DNA from: Ruegeria arenilitoris
GTDB taxonomy: Bacteria; Pseudomonadota; Alphaproteobacteria; Rhodobacterales; Rhodobacteraceae
Reading direction: 5' to 3'
Assembly: GCF_013032445.1 (NCBI RefSeq)
Contig: NZ_WQCA01000005.1
Location: 124,001-188,000 of the forward strand
DNA: 64,000 bases
Below, in pieces: positions 8,467-17,617 of this stretch (its first letter is position 1; every line of letters starts with the position of its first letter). The notes under the pieces were generated by a model. It was not told the origin of the DNA, made no database searches, and saw nothing but the letters and a program-made list of their open reading frames with translations. The position numbers were made by a program, and so were the translations under genes.

Positions 8467-9630
8467 TCAGCTTTGGGCCAAACCGGTAAGGGCGGCGGCA
8501 AACTCTTCGGGGTCGAAGGGGGCGAGGTCGTCGATTTGTTCTCCGACGCCGATGGCGTGGATGGGGAGGCCGAACTTGTCTGCCAGCGCCACCAGCACGC
8601 CACCCTTGGCGGTGCCATCGAGTTTGGTCATCACGAGGCCCGAGACATCGGCCAGTTTGCGGAAAGTCTCCACCTGGCTCAACGCGTTCTGACCGGTCGT
8701 CGCATCCAGGACCAAAAGAGTGTTGTGCGGCGCCGTTTCGTCCACCTTTCGGATGACGCGAACGATTTTGGCTAGTTCTTCCATAAGGTCAGCGCGGTTT
8801 TGCAGGCGGCCTGCGGTGTCGATCATCAGAAGGTCGGCACCGTCCTCTTGCGCCTTGGTCAGGGCATCGAAGGCGAGGCTGGCGGGGTCCGAGCCCTCAG
8901 GCGCGGTCAGGACGGGTACACCGGCGCGTTCGCCCCAAACCTGCAATTGTTCAACGGCGGCGGCGCGGAAGGTGTCTCCGGCGGCGATCACGACCTGTTT
9001 GCCCGCCGATTTGAACTGGCTAGCCAGCTTGCCGATTGTCGTTGTCTTGCCCGATCCGTTGACGCCGACGACCAGCACCACTTGCGGGCGTTTGGGGTAG
9101 ATGGGCAGGGGTTTGGCCACCGGCTCCATCACGCGAGCGACTTCCTGTGCCAGAAGTTGCTTGATTTCCTGGGTCGAGAGTTTGCGGCCATAGCGCCCCT
9201 CGGCCATGTTGGCGGTGACGCGCAGGGCGGTATCGACGCCCATGTCCGAGGCGATCAGCAACTCTTCGAGTTGCTCCAGCATGTCGTCGTCCAAGGTACG
9301 GCGCACAGCGGTTTTGGCTTCGCTGCGGCCGAATAGACGACCTAGCAGGCCCTTGGAAGGTGCGGCCTCGGGCGGGGGCGGCGCAGGGGTTGGATCAACG
9401 GGCGCAGGCTCAGGCACCTCGACCGGCTGCGGTGCTGGCGCGGGCTCCGGTGCCTCAGGGGCTGGCTCGGGAACTTCCGGCACGGGCTCGGGCCGCGGTT
9501 CGGGGTCTGGGATGATCGGATCCGGTGCGGTCGTTTCCTCTCCGCCATCCTCAACAATAGCCTCAAGCCCCTGTTCGAGGCGGGACGAGGATTTGAACAG
9601 CTTGTCCTTGAGCTTTGAGAAAAACGCCAT
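8467..9630 (-). CDS. ftsY: Signal recognition particle receptor FtsY
   Basis: A 387-residue SRP receptor GTPase that docks ribosome-SRP complexes at the membrane. A short basic N-terminus (MAFFSKLKDKLFKSSSR) leads into an acidic, proline-rich linker of about 65 residues made of PEP and PAP repeats. The NG domain follows with P-loop GVNGSGKTTTIGKLA, DTFRAAAVEQL, DTAGR and TKLDGTAKGG. Length of the NG domain is normal; the linker replaces the usual acidic A domain. GGAGA lies in front of the ATG. Confidence 0.96.
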   Translation of the reverse strand: MAFFSKLKDKLFKSSSRLEQGLEAIVEDGGEETTAPDPIIPDPEPRPEPVPEVPEPAPEAPEPAPAPQPVEVPEPAPVDPTPAPPPPEAAPSKGLLGRLFGRSEAKTAVRRTLDDDMLEQLEELLIASDMGVDTALRVTANMAEGRYGRKLSTQEIKQLLAQEVARVMEPVAKPLPIYPKRPQVVLVVGVNGSGKTTTIGKLASQFKSAGKQVVIAAGDTFRAAAVEQLQVWGERAGVPVLTAPEGSDPASLAFDALTKAQEDGADLLMIDTAGRLQNRADLMEELAKIVRVIRKVDETAPHNTLLVLDATTGQNALSQVETFRKLADVSGLVMTKLDGTAKGGVLVALADKFGLPIHAIGVGEQIDDLAPFDPEEFAAALTGLAQS

Positions 9631-9688
9631 TTTTAGTCTCCGCAGGTGTTCCCTTCACCTAATGCGGATTTGCGGCAGTTGCAAAGGG

Positions 9689-10327
9689 TCAGAGAAACGC
9701 GACCAGCAAACCGGCCTGCGCCCCCCAATAGAGCGGCCAGACCAGATACGGCGTGATCTTCAGGGCCGGGTGGTCTGCGGGCAGCAGGAACTTTTCGGTT
9801 GCAAGGATTAGGTCAGACGCGATGAAGGCCAGTGCAGCGGGCAGCGCCCACCGTAGGGCACTTGTTTCGGGCAATGAGAGAACGGCAATGCCCATCCCCA
9901 AAATGATCGGGATGTAGCCCAACACCGGGCCCTTGAGGTCTCCGGCGCGCGGGGCGAGCAGGGTGGCTGCTACGATCCCAAGGATAATGAGTGACCAGAA
10001 ATAGCCAGGCCTGTCGAAAATCATCGCTGGATCGCTGGCGGGATGGGTCAGGAATAAGGCGATATAAGTCAGATGTCCGGCAGCAAAGGCTGCGATGCCT
10101 GCCATGAACGTGCTATCCGTTTCACGCGACAACAACGCATCGCCAAGGGCACATAGGGCCAGCGCAAGAACCAGTAGATGCGGTGCGGCCTGCAAGAAGG
10201 CGATTGCGGCCAGCAAAGCGACGGATGCGGTTTTCAGCAGTGACCGCAAGGTGTTGACGGGGCGTGGCGACAGAGGCAGATAGGCCAGCGCACAGATACC
10301 TGCAAGCCAGAACAAAGCGGTTGTCAT
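9689..10327 (-). CDS. YhhN family membrane protein (lysoplasmalogenase-like)
   Basis: A 212-residue protein with seven to eight hydrophobic helices. The start is fixed by GGAGG five bases before the ATG of MTTALFWLAG. The CALGDALLSR motif around residues 62-71 and AGHLTYIALFL fit the YhhN/TMEM86 family, whose animal members hydrolyse lysoplasmalogen. The family's catalytic role in bacteria is less certain, so the enzymatic activity is inference. It stands downstream of no obvious partner and is transcribed toward ftsY. Confidence 0.8.
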   Translation of the reverse strand: MTTALFWLAGICALAYLPLSPRPVNTLRSLLKTASVALLAAIAFLQAAPHLLVLALALCALGDALLSRETDSTFMAGIAAFAAGHLTYIALFLTHPASDPAMIFDRPGYFWSLIILGIVAATLLAPRAGDLKGPVLGYIPIILGMGIAVLSLPETSALRWALPAALAFIASDLILATEKFLLPADHPALKITPYLVWPLYWGAQAGLLVAFL

Positions 10328-10454
10328 GATTGCCTCCCTGTTTTTTAACAACATGTTACGGGTTGTTGCTTAACCTCAACGGGTAACGTGGAGGCAGGCA
10401 CGGCAGAGGAAATGGTGATTGGCGCCAAACAATCGCATCTGCCAGAATGTAGCT

Positions 10455-10850
10455 ATGATCAGATGCCTTGCGATTCTTCTCTTGTTACCCGCCTTTTCCG
10501 CGTCGGCCCAGACAGCGTTGTCGGGGGCAGACTTCGATGACTACACGCGCGGAAAAACTCTGTTCTATGGGTTTCAGGGTCAGGTTTACGGGGTTGAGCG
10601 ATACCTGCCCAATCGCCGCGTAATCTGGTCGTTTCTGGATGGCGACTGCAAGGAAGGTGTCTGGTATGAACAGGACGAACAGATCTGTTTTATCTACGAA
10701 GACCGTCTGGACCCGCAATGTTGGTTGTTCACTCGCTCAGGGACTGGCCTGATCGCGCAGTTCGAAGGCGATCCGGAGCAGACAGAACTCTATGAGGCTG
10801 ATGATATCGACGAAGAGATGATCTGCTATGGGCCTGACGTTGGGGTGTAG
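10455..10850 (+). CDS. Small secreted protein of unknown function
   Basis: A 131-residue protein that I do not recognise. It begins MIRCLAILLLLPAFSASA, a clean signal peptide with a probable cut after SASA, followed by about 110 soluble residues. The mature part has four cysteines (in DGDCKEG, EQICFIY, DPQCWLF and EMICYG), so two disulfides in the periplasm are likely. It is rich in aromatic and acidic residues. The gene runs convergently into xseA, with seven bases between the stop codons. The upstream ATG at 10419 would place the hydrophobic segment internally and is less likely. Confidence 0.75.
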   Translation: MIRCLAILLLLPAFSASAQTALSGADFDDYTRGKTLFYGFQGQVYGVERYLPNRRVIWSFLDGDCKEGVWYEQDEQICFIYEDRLDPQCWLFTRSGTGLIAQFEGDPEQTELYEADDIDEEMICYGPDVGV

Positions 10851-10857
10851 GGAGCAT

Positions 10858-12351
10858 TCAGAAGAGTGAGCCCTGATCCGGCGCGTCCTTTTTCGAGGTT
10901 TTCTTGGGGGCTGGTCGCGGGCCAGCGGGTTGGCCGGTGGTCAGCACGCCATCAGCGAACTCGATCTGGAGTGAACTGTGTTTTTCAGCCTGCTTTTTCG
11001 TCGTCAGTACCTGATCATCCGAACGCACCACCGCATAGCCGCGTTGCAATGTGGCCTTATAGCTGAGCGTTTCGCGCAAGCGGTCCGTGGCGATCAGTTG
11101 CTGCTGCATCCGGTCCAGCCGTGTAGTCTGCGCTGTGTTCATCCGATCAGACAGCCGCTTTAAAGTCTGGCGCTGCACCTCAATCTCGCGCTGAATAGGC
11201 CGCAGGGACAGGCGTGAGGACAGGTTGTGCACCGCTTCCTGGCGGCTTGATACGAGGTTGCGCAGGGTTGAAGGGCGCAGATGGGCCGACAGTTTCACTA
11301 CCTGCAGGTGGCGGTTTTGCACGCCGCGCTCCAGTGCCGGGGTTAGGCGGTCTGCAATCAAATCAAGCCGTTGTCGCGGAGTATTCAACAAGCTGTCCGG
11401 GCGTGGCAAGGCGCGTGACAGATCGCGCAACCGTTGGGATCGCCGTTGCACCGCATCTGTTGCAGCGCGGGACAAGCGTGCGCCCTGTTCTCCGGTCCAG
11501 GCCAGCAACTCCATCCGCACGGGCACGGCCAATTCGGCGGCGGCGGTCGGGGTCGGTGCGCGCTGGTCTGAGACATAATCGATCAGCGTAGTATCCGTCT
11601 CGTGCCCCACGGCTGAGATCAGCGGAATGTCCGAGGCTGCCGTCGCACGCGCAACGATCTCTTCATTGAACCCCCAGAGATCTTCGATCGACCCGCCGCC
11701 CCGGGCGACGATGATCAGGTCGGGGCGGGGCAGGGCTCCGCCGGGTGTCAGTTGGTTGAACCCGTTGATCGCATTCGCAACCTCGGGGGCGCAGTTTGAT
11801 CCCTGCACGGCCACCGGCCAGATCAGAACCTTGCGCGGAAAACGGTCGCGCAGTCGGTGCAGAATGTCCCGGATCACCGCACCCGATGGTGACGTTACAA
11901 CTCCGATGATCTGCGGCAGATAGGGCAACGGCTTTTTACGTTCCGCTGCGAACAGCCCTTCGGCCTCAAGCTGTTTCTTGCGTTTCTCCAGCAAAGCCAT
12001 CAGCGCACCTTGCCCGGCAACCGCGACCTCATCGACGTTCAGGTTGTATTTCGACTGCGCGCCGAACGCAGTGAGCCGACCGGTGACGACAACCTCAAGC
12101 CCTTCCTCGGGTACAACGGACAGGCCCGAGATCTGGCCCTTCCACGTGGTGCAGGCCAGCACGTTCCGGTCGTCCTTGATGTCATAGTACAAATGCCCCG
12201 AGCGCGCCTTGAACACGCGCCCAACCTCTCCACGCACACGGATTCGCCCAAAGGTGCCTTCGAGCGTCCGTTTCACCTCGCCCGAGATGTCTGAGACGGT
12301 GTATTCAGGGGTATTTTGACCGGGAATGGGGTCGTCTAGCAGGTCGGACAT
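10858..12351 (-). CDS. xseA: Exodeoxyribonuclease VII large subunit
   Basis: A 497-residue subunit of the single-strand-specific exonuclease ExoVII. The start is MSDLLDDPIPGQNTPEYTV; the frame extends far upstream but that part overlaps the divergent purD region and is not family-like. The protein has an N-terminal OB fold (GRIRVRGEVGRVFKARSGHLYYDIKD), the catalytic domain with ARGGGSIEDLWGFNEE and ISAVGHETDTTLIDYVSD, and a long coiled-coil C-terminus ending in a basic, Pro/Lys-rich tail. It is divergent from purD, with 75 bases between the start codons. Confidence 0.96.
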   Translation of the reverse strand: MSDLLDDPIPGQNTPEYTVSDISGEVKRTLEGTFGRIRVRGEVGRVFKARSGHLYYDIKDDRNVLACTTWKGQISGLSVVPEEGLEVVVTGRLTAFGAQSKYNLNVDEVAVAGQGALMALLEKRKKQLEAEGLFAAERKKPLPYLPQIIGVVTSPSGAVIRDILHRLRDRFPRKVLIWPVAVQGSNCAPEVANAINGFNQLTPGGALPRPDLIIVARGGGSIEDLWGFNEEIVARATAASDIPLISAVGHETDTTLIDYVSDQRAPTPTAAAELAVPVRMELLAWTGEQGARLSRAATDAVQRRSQRLRDLSRALPRPDSLLNTPRQRLDLIADRLTPALERGVQNRHLQVVKLSAHLRPSTLRNLVSSRQEAVHNLSSRLSLRPIQREIEVQRQTLKRLSDRMNTAQTTRLDRMQQQLIATDRLRETLSYKATLQRGYAVVRSDDQVLTTKKQAEKHSSLQIEFADGVLTTGQPAGPRPAPKKTSKKDAPDQGSLF

Positions 12352-12426
12352 TTCAGCGCCTTGTGTCAAATGCTCGCCCAGCTTAGAACGCCCGCAAGGC
12401 GAGGCCAAGCAGATCGGAGAGCAGTC

Positions 12427-13689
12427 ATGAATATCCTCATTCTCGGCAGTGGTGGGCGCGAGCACAGCCTGGCCTGGGCAGTGATGCAGAACCCTAAATG
12501 TGACCGTCTGATCGTGGCTCCGGGAAACGCCGGGATTGCGCAGATTGCGGAGTGTGCCGCGCTGGATATCGAAAATGGCGGGGCGGTTGTCAGCTTTGCC
12601 GAGGCAAACGCGATTGATTTCGTGATTGTCGGCCCTGAGGCTCCTCTGGCCGCAGGTGTGGCTGATCGTCTGCGTGAGGCGGGCGTGCTGGTGTTCGGCC
12701 CTTCGGCAGAGGCGGCGCAGTTGGAGGCCTCGAAAAGCTTTACCAAGGAGATTTGCGACGCGTCGGGTGCTCCGACAGCGGCATACGCGCGGTTCACCGA
12801 AGCAGAGCCGGCGAAAGAATATATCCGCGCTCAGGGGGCGCCGATTGTGGTCAAGGCCGACGGTTTGGCGGCGGGCAAAGGCGTGATCGTGGCGATGGAC
12901 GAGCAAACCGCGTTGGAGGCCATCGATGACATGTTCGGCGGCGCTTTTGGCGGTGCCGGTGCAGAGGTCGTCATTGAAGAGTTCATGGAAGGCGAAGAGG
13001 CGTCATTGTTCGTGCTCTGCGACGGTGAGGACATCCTGTCCGTTGGCACCGCGCAGGATCACAAGCGCGTGGGTGAGGGCGATACTGGCCTGAACACTGG
13101 CGGCATGGGCGCCTATTCCCCGGCGCCGGTACTGAGCGCAGAGATCGAAGCGCGCGCGATGGACGAGATCATCAAACCCACCGTGGCTGAGATGAAACGG
13201 CGCGGGATGCCGTTTCAGGGTGTTCTCTATGCCGGTCTGATGATTAAGGACGGCCAGCCGCGTCTGGTGGAATACAACGTGCGCTTTGGTGATCCGGAAT
13301 GTCAGGTCCTGATGATGCGCCTTGGCGCGCAGGTGATGGACCTGATGCACGCCGCCGCCGAAGGGCGGCTGGGCGAAGCACAGGTGAACTGGGCCGATGA
13401 TCACGCCCTGACCGTGGTTATGGCTGCGAACGGGTATCCTGGCGCGTATCAGAAGGGCAGCGTGATCAAAGGGCTGGAGGGTTTGCCCGAAGATAGCGGG
13501 AACATGGTGTTTCACGCCGGAACCAAGGCCGCGAACGGGCAAATTTTAGCCTCGGGTGGTCGTGTCCTGAACGTCACCGCACGCGGCGAGACGCTGCAGG
13601 AAGCGCGGGATCGGGCTTATGCAATGGTGGGCGGTATCGACTGGCCGGATGGGTTCTACCGCCGCGATATCGGTTGGCGGGCGCTCTGA
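12427..13689 (+). CDS. purD: Phosphoribosylamine-glycine ligase
   Basis: A 420-residue ATP-grasp enzyme that makes glycinamide ribonucleotide in purine synthesis. The start [17 protein letters not shown] carries the diagnostic GSGGREH motif and has GGAG upstream; the frame is open a further 22 codons but without a ribosome binding site. Visible landmarks are [12 protein letters not shown] (ATP-binding), [12 protein letters not shown], and the metal-binding RFGDPECQ. Length is normal. It is divergent from xseA and convergent with the FG-GAP protein gene. Confidence 0.96.
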   Translation: MNILILGSGGREHSLAWAVMQNPKCDRLIVAPGNAGIAQIAECAALDIENGGAVVSFAEANAIDFVIVGPEAPLAAGVADRLREAGVLVFGPSAEAAQLEASKSFTKEICDASGAPTAAYARFTEAEPAKEYIRAQGAPIVVKADGLAAGKGVIVAMDEQTALEAIDDMFGGAFGGAGAEVVIEEFMEGEEASLFVLCDGEDILSVGTAQDHKRVGEGDTGLNTGGMGAYSPAPVLSAEIEARAMDEIIKPTVAEMKRRGMPFQGVLYAGLMIKDGQPRLVEYNVRFGDPECQVLMMRLGAQVMDLMHAAAEGRLGEAQVNWADDHALTVVMAANGYPGAYQKGSVIKGLEGLPEDSGNMVFHAGTKAANGQILASGGRVLNVTARGETLQEARDRAYAMVGGIDWPDGFYRRDIGWRAL

Positions 13690-13753
13690 TCAAAATAAGG
13701 CTCCCGCGCCCTGACGCTGCATCAAAGATGCAACGCCAAAGGCCTTGGGCCGG

Positions 13754-13775
13754 GCAGCCCGCTGGTGCGGGCTGC
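13754..13775. terminator. Hairpin between convergent purD and FG-GAP gene
   Basis: GCAGCCCGC and its complement close a TGGT loop. No T tract follows on either strand, so termination is probable only from its position between two converging genes. Confidence 0.5.
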
Positions 13776-13783
13776 GGTTGGGT

Positions 13784-14529
13784 CTAATGTGAGCAGTTCA
13801 AAATCTGTTTCATTGCTTTGCGGCTGAACGGGGACAAGTGTCTCGTTTTCCAACCTTTATCGTGGCTGACGCTGACGATCTGTTGCCAGTCGGCGCTAAC
13901 AACGATCATTTCAGGGCCAGAGCCGCATTCTCTGATCCCGCCGGTGATATAGTCTTCACCGATGCGGTGGTTGGTCAGACCGGGCAGAGAGGCGATCTCG
14001 GACAGATTGCCATCTTTGTAGCGCCAGATGCGCAGGGTCTTGGCCAGATGTGGCCGGTCGATATAGGCAATTTCCACATAACCGTCGCCGTCCAGATCGT
14101 CAGCGCCAATTGGTGCCAGCCAGCGAAAGCGGGTACCTATATGAGGTGTGGCGGCGATTTTCCTCCCGCCACTGTCATAGACAGCAAGTTGAGCGCCAGC
14201 CTGTTTGTGGGATTCGACGACGATTACCTCTTGCGTGCCATCCAAATCGATATCTACCAGCCGTGGAGCCAGATCTTCAAACACCTTGTCCGAGGGCAGT
14301 CGAATGACGAGCGTGTCGCCTTGGAGCGTCAATTCCAGTGCGCCGTACTCGATGTCATCGCCCAAGACCCCGTGAGCGTAGCGTGTGGTGGGTTCTGTAA
14401 AGCGGGCGCTTGTAATTGTTTCGGCTACGGCGGGGGGTATTCCCGCCAGCCATAAACTCAACGCCAGCAGCGCGCCGCGGGCCCGATATCGCCACAGGCG
14501 GGCGGGCAGGCGCGGCGCTTTGGAGATCA

Positions 14530-14530
<1 letters not shown>
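13784..14530 (-). CDS. Exported FG-GAP/VCBS-repeat protein
   Basis: A 248-residue protein with a basic N-terminus, a hydrophobic segment (about 20-36, LLALSLWLAGIPPAVA) that looks like a signal peptide, and at least two FG-GAP/VCBS-type motifs: VDIDLDGTQEVIVVES near residue 100 and ADDLDGDGYVEIAYID near 155. The DxDxDG loops usually bind calcium in beta-propeller blades. The protein probably acts outside the cytoplasm. Its start codon overlaps the ferredoxin stop by one base, suggesting co-transcription, although no functional link is evident. Confidence 0.8.
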
Positions 14531-14919
<389 letters not shown>

Positions 14920-14963
14920 TCATTTGCGACTCATCACGCCGCGTCTGGACTTTCCTGCCGTTT

Positions 14964-14978
14964 GTTCTATTTTTGTTC
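14964..14978 (+). promoter_or_regulatory. LexA (SOS) box
   Basis: GTTCTATTTTTGTTC is a perfect GTTC-N7-GTTC direct repeat, the LexA operator known in alphaproteobacteria. It lies directly in front of a dnaE2 C-terminal remnant and about 110 bases from the divergent ferredoxin start. Confidence 0.85.
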
Positions 14979-14980
14979 TC

Positions 14981-15352
14981 ATGCTTGTTACCTCTGTTCG
15001 CCCTGCGGTTTCAAACCGGGACTGGCCACGCCCGCCCGCCTGCTTGCCCTCGAACCAGTTGGACGCCCCGCCCGAGGGCGCACGCATTGCCGTGGCCGGG
15101 CTGGTGATCCTGCGGCAGAGGCCGGGAACGGCCAAGGGGGTGATCTTCCTGACGCTCGAGGACGAGACCGGGATCGTGAACGTGGTGGTCTGGCGCAAGA
15201 TTTACGAACAATTCCGTCGCGCGGTCATCTCGGGTCGGTTGCTGAAGGTGACGGGCCGGATGCAGAGGGCGCATTCGGTGACTCATGTGATCGCGGAAGA
15301 GATCGAGGACATCTCGGGGATGCTGGATGTGCTGGTGCGGGGTGAGGGGTAG
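14981..15352 (+). pseudogene. dnaE2: C-terminal remnant of error-prone polymerase DnaE2 (ImuC)
   Basis: Only the C-terminal OB-fold of the error-prone DNA polymerase is left: ARIAVAGLVILRQRPGTAKG and the following FLTLEDETG, VVVWRKIYEQFRRAV, RLLKVTGRMQR. The catalytic polymerase and PHP domains (roughly 900 residues in the family) are absent, as are imuA and imuB. In many alphaproteobacteria imuA-imuB-dnaE2 is one LexA-controlled operon. Here the SOS box is intact and an ATG lies three bases after it, but there is no ribosome binding site in between. About 35 residues of unassignable sequence join that ATG to the OB-fold. The frame ends five bases before a degenerate insertion sequence. Best read as a deletion scar. 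Confidence 0.75.
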
Positions 15353-15356
15353 GACT

Positions 15357-16376
15357 GCGTTGTCCGGAGGCTGTGCGGAAACTCCCTGCAATTCATGAAA
15401 TCTGGTATTGTTTTGCGAGGATTGCGGAGACATTCGATGGGGCATTTTATCGAGGGATTTGACAGGCACCGTGCGATGCTGCTTCCCGAATGTATTGAGG
15501 AAGACGCTGCCGTCCGAGCGATTGATGCATTTGTCGGTGTACTCAGCTTGGCAGAGCTGGATTTCAAAACTATTACTGCTGCGACTGGCCGCCCCGGGGT
15601 TGAAGCTTTGGATTTATCTCGATGGCTATCTGAACCAAGTCCAATCATCTCAATATCTGGAACGGGAACGTGGTCGCAATCCTGAGCTCAACTGGCTGAT
15701 CGACCGTTCGAAACCTGACTTCAAAACGATTGCTGATTTCGGCAAAGATAACGGCCCTGCGATCCGCGAGGTCTACCAGCAGTTTGTCGCACTGTGCCGC
15801 GACATCAAATTGCCGGAAAGAAAACTCGTCGCTATCGACGGCAGCCGATTCAGGGCGATGAATGCGAAGGCGCAGGACTATAGTGGCCGAGCAATTGCGA
15901 AGGCTGGGTCATCCAAGACAAAGGTACCAGCAGCAAAGAGCGCGGCATCCGGCGGTGGGGACATGAGGATGTCTCAGAGCGCGCTCAGGAACAGTTGGGC
16001 AAGGACCCCATCCAATTCGCGGTGCGCAACATGACCGTCGAACACCCTTACGGCACGATCAAATCATGGATGGGCGCGACCCACTTAAAATGCTCAGGCT
16101 GAGGAACGTCGCAACAGAAATGGCGCTCCATGTTCTCGCCTGCAACATGACCCGTATGATAAATCTGATCGGAACGCCTGCTTTGATTGCCGCGATGAAG
16201 GCATGGCGATCTCGGAGGCTGAGAAATGGCCGTCGTATCGATCAAATCGACCCGGACAAGCTAAGAAAGCATTCAAGATCATCCCTGAGCCGAAACCGGA
16301 GACTGCTGCGCTCAAATTGAAACGCTTGCAAACAAACCAGATTGTGCGCCTTTCCACACAGCCTCCGGAACAAAGC
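15357..16376 (+). mobile_element. Degenerate IS1182-type insertion sequence
   Basis: About 1.0 kb bounded by imperfect inverted repeats. The left end (15357-15381) and right end (16351-16376) share the core CCGGAGGCTGTG with GGAAA beside it on the inner side, and differ by a one-base indel and a few substitutions. Intact IS1182 elements are considerably longer, so part of the interior is missing. No target duplication is obvious. It abuts the dnaE2 remnant. Confidence 0.75.
15437..16318 (+). pseudogene. Broken IS1182-family transposase
   Basis: Three fragments in different frames rebuild one transposase. The first reads MGHFIEGFDRHRAMLLPE through LAELDFKTITAATGRPG (15437-15600). The second reads LKLWIYLDGYLNQVQSSQYL, then NWLIDRSKPDFKTIADFGKDN and KLVAIDGSRFRAMNAK, with the first catalytic Asp in AIDGSRF (about 15610-15890). 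The third reads TVEHPYGTIKSWMGATHL and ATEMALHVLACNMTRMINLIG, the family C-terminus with the catalytic Glu (from about 16031). Frameshifts near 15600 and 15890-16025 and loss of the central part make it non-functional. Confidence 0.85.
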
Positions 16377-16535
16377 GGCCGTTCCTGGTGATGAGCCTTT
16401 GGGCACCTATTGGCAAAATTCGGTTACTTTGTGGGGCAGCCGGACGATAAGCAGGATCGCATGCGTTAAACTGTCTGCAGTTTCGGGTTTGCAAGTGGTC
16501 TCACCGGAGTAATGGCGGTGAACCAGCGTCTCGGT

Positions 16536-17000
16536 TTATGGTTTTCTTTCTATAAGCCAGTACGTTACGCCCAAAGCCAGGCCTATGGCTGCGTATCCAA
16601 GAAAGTAGTGCGGCTCCAAACTTTTGTCGTCGAGTGTGATGATTTTTCGAGCTACCGCCATCAAGGCTGTCGCGACCACAAGCTTGATGTGAATGACGTC
16701 AGCGGTCAAATATAGAGTTATATTTGTATAAATCTCTATCGCTATAAGAACGACCAATACGGCACTGAAAACCGTGAGAAGGTCACTGACTTCCAAGATG
16801 TATACAGGCGGTTCCAGCAACTTCTGATATGTCGTGAAACCGGCGTCTATAATGGCCAGAAGAATGATGCCCAGCATTAGCACTGACAATGCTCTGACAC
16901 CGTGGCGGATCATGCGGTTACACCATCGAACGACGGCATCTTCGTGATCGGGGTCTAGTTCTACATGTACCGGGATGGGTTTGTCGTCTTCGCCACTCAC
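16536..17000 (-). CDS. psiE: PsiE-family membrane protein
   Basis: A 154-residue protein with four hydrophobic helices matching the phosphate-starvation-inducible PsiE family. The segment EIYTNITLYLTADVIHIKLVVATALMA is the most family-like piece. I favour a GTG start (VSGEDDKPIPV) with GGAG six bases upstream; a TTG four codons earlier is possible but would overlap that site. PsiE has no established biochemical role. No Pho box was identified. It sits between two insertion-sequence remnants yet its reading frame is intact. Confidence 0.85.
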   Translation of the reverse strand: MSGEDDKPIPVHVELDPDHEDAVVRWCNRMIRHGVRALSVLMLGIILLAIIDAGFTTYQKLLEPPVYILEVSDLLTVFSAVLVVLIAIEIYTNITLYLTADVIHIKLVVATALMAVARKIITLDDKSLEPHYFLGYAAIGLALGVTYWLIERKP

Positions 17001-17323
17001 TGTAATCTCCAATTCCGAACTAGTTCGCCAGCGTGAGACATTTCATCCAGATGCATCGCCCGCTACGGCTTTGACGTAACCCTCTCACAAAACGGATGTA
17101 TTTTTCTAGACCGATCTGCTGAGCGTTAAAACGACCTGATGGTCTCGAGACGTACCTCGTGTCGCGCCGACTGCAAACGCAAAGAAACCAGCAGGGCACC
17201 CGTTTCCATAGAAGACACGTTGTCAACTCTGAAGTGATTCCGTTGAAAAAGTCGTTCGTTTTTGAGTTCGGGCGTCAACTGTGGCGTTGATTTTAGTAGT
17301 TCAGTGCAAACTGGCCTCGCCCT

Positions 17324-17395
17324 TTATCCTATGGCAGGGATCGACAGCTTGAGCTTTGCGAGTTTCCGGAGGTTTTGGGCGCTCCCTGTCGTCAC
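17324..17395 (-). pseudogene. Transposase C-terminal scrap
   Basis: A 23-codon fragment ending SAQNLRKLAKLKLSIPAIG and a stop. The AQNLRKLAKL pattern is the usual C-terminus of DDE transposases of the IS5/IS1182 type. No catalytic part remains. Confidence 0.55.
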
Positions 17396-17399
17396 CTAA

Positions 17400-17606
17400 A
17401 AGCGGCTGTAACAGAATTCTGGTCGGATACGTCCAGTTGAAGATCCTCCGTGTCGTATCCGACCTGCTGCACCGTAGCTTTGCCTTTCCCGGTTCGCGCG
17501 AACTTACAATGACCTAAAGCCCGGAATCACTGTTCTGCTGACGGGCGATTTCTTTACCGATGCCTCGACTAGTACCGGTCGCAAGAGCAAAACGCATTTC
17601 GGTCAT
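17400..17606 (-). pseudogene. Short-chain dehydrogenase/reductase pseudogene
   Basis: The frame opens with an ATG and reads MTEMRFALATGTSRGIGKEI, with the TGxxxGIG cofactor-binding motif of NAD(P)-dependent short-chain dehydrogenases. An in-frame TAG follows after 30 residues. Reading on gives VIVSSREPG, and after a one-base shift KGKATVQQVGYDTEDLQLD and VSDQNSVTAAF, the next two conserved blocks of the family (the acidic strand that binds adenosine, then the DVSD region). The rest is missing and the transposase scrap adjoins. The nonsense codon is one change from CAG. The gene was probably the third member of a unit with the NTF2-like and hydrolase genes. Confidence 0.75.
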
Positions 17607-17617
17607 TGCAACCCTTT

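Larger units (their letters stand above)
17001..17617. other. Gene-free stretch holding two gene remnants
   Basis: No intact gene is visible. Working leftward from the NTF2-like gene, the minus strand holds a short-chain dehydrogenase pseudogene (17400-17606) and then a transposase C-terminal scrap (17324-17395). A motif GATTCCGTTGAAAAAGTCG at about 17236-17254 resembles an insertion-sequence end. The remaining 200 bases next to psiE have no recognisable content. Confidence 0.7.

Noticed and set aside
12352-12906. Upstream extension of xseA by 185 codons
   Set aside because: It would run through the divergent purD start; XseA homology begins at the ATG at 12351.
17020-17226. 68-codon minus-strand frame next to psiE
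   Set aside because: Basic, Cys/Arg-rich composition typical of chance frames, and no ribosome binding site or family resemblance.
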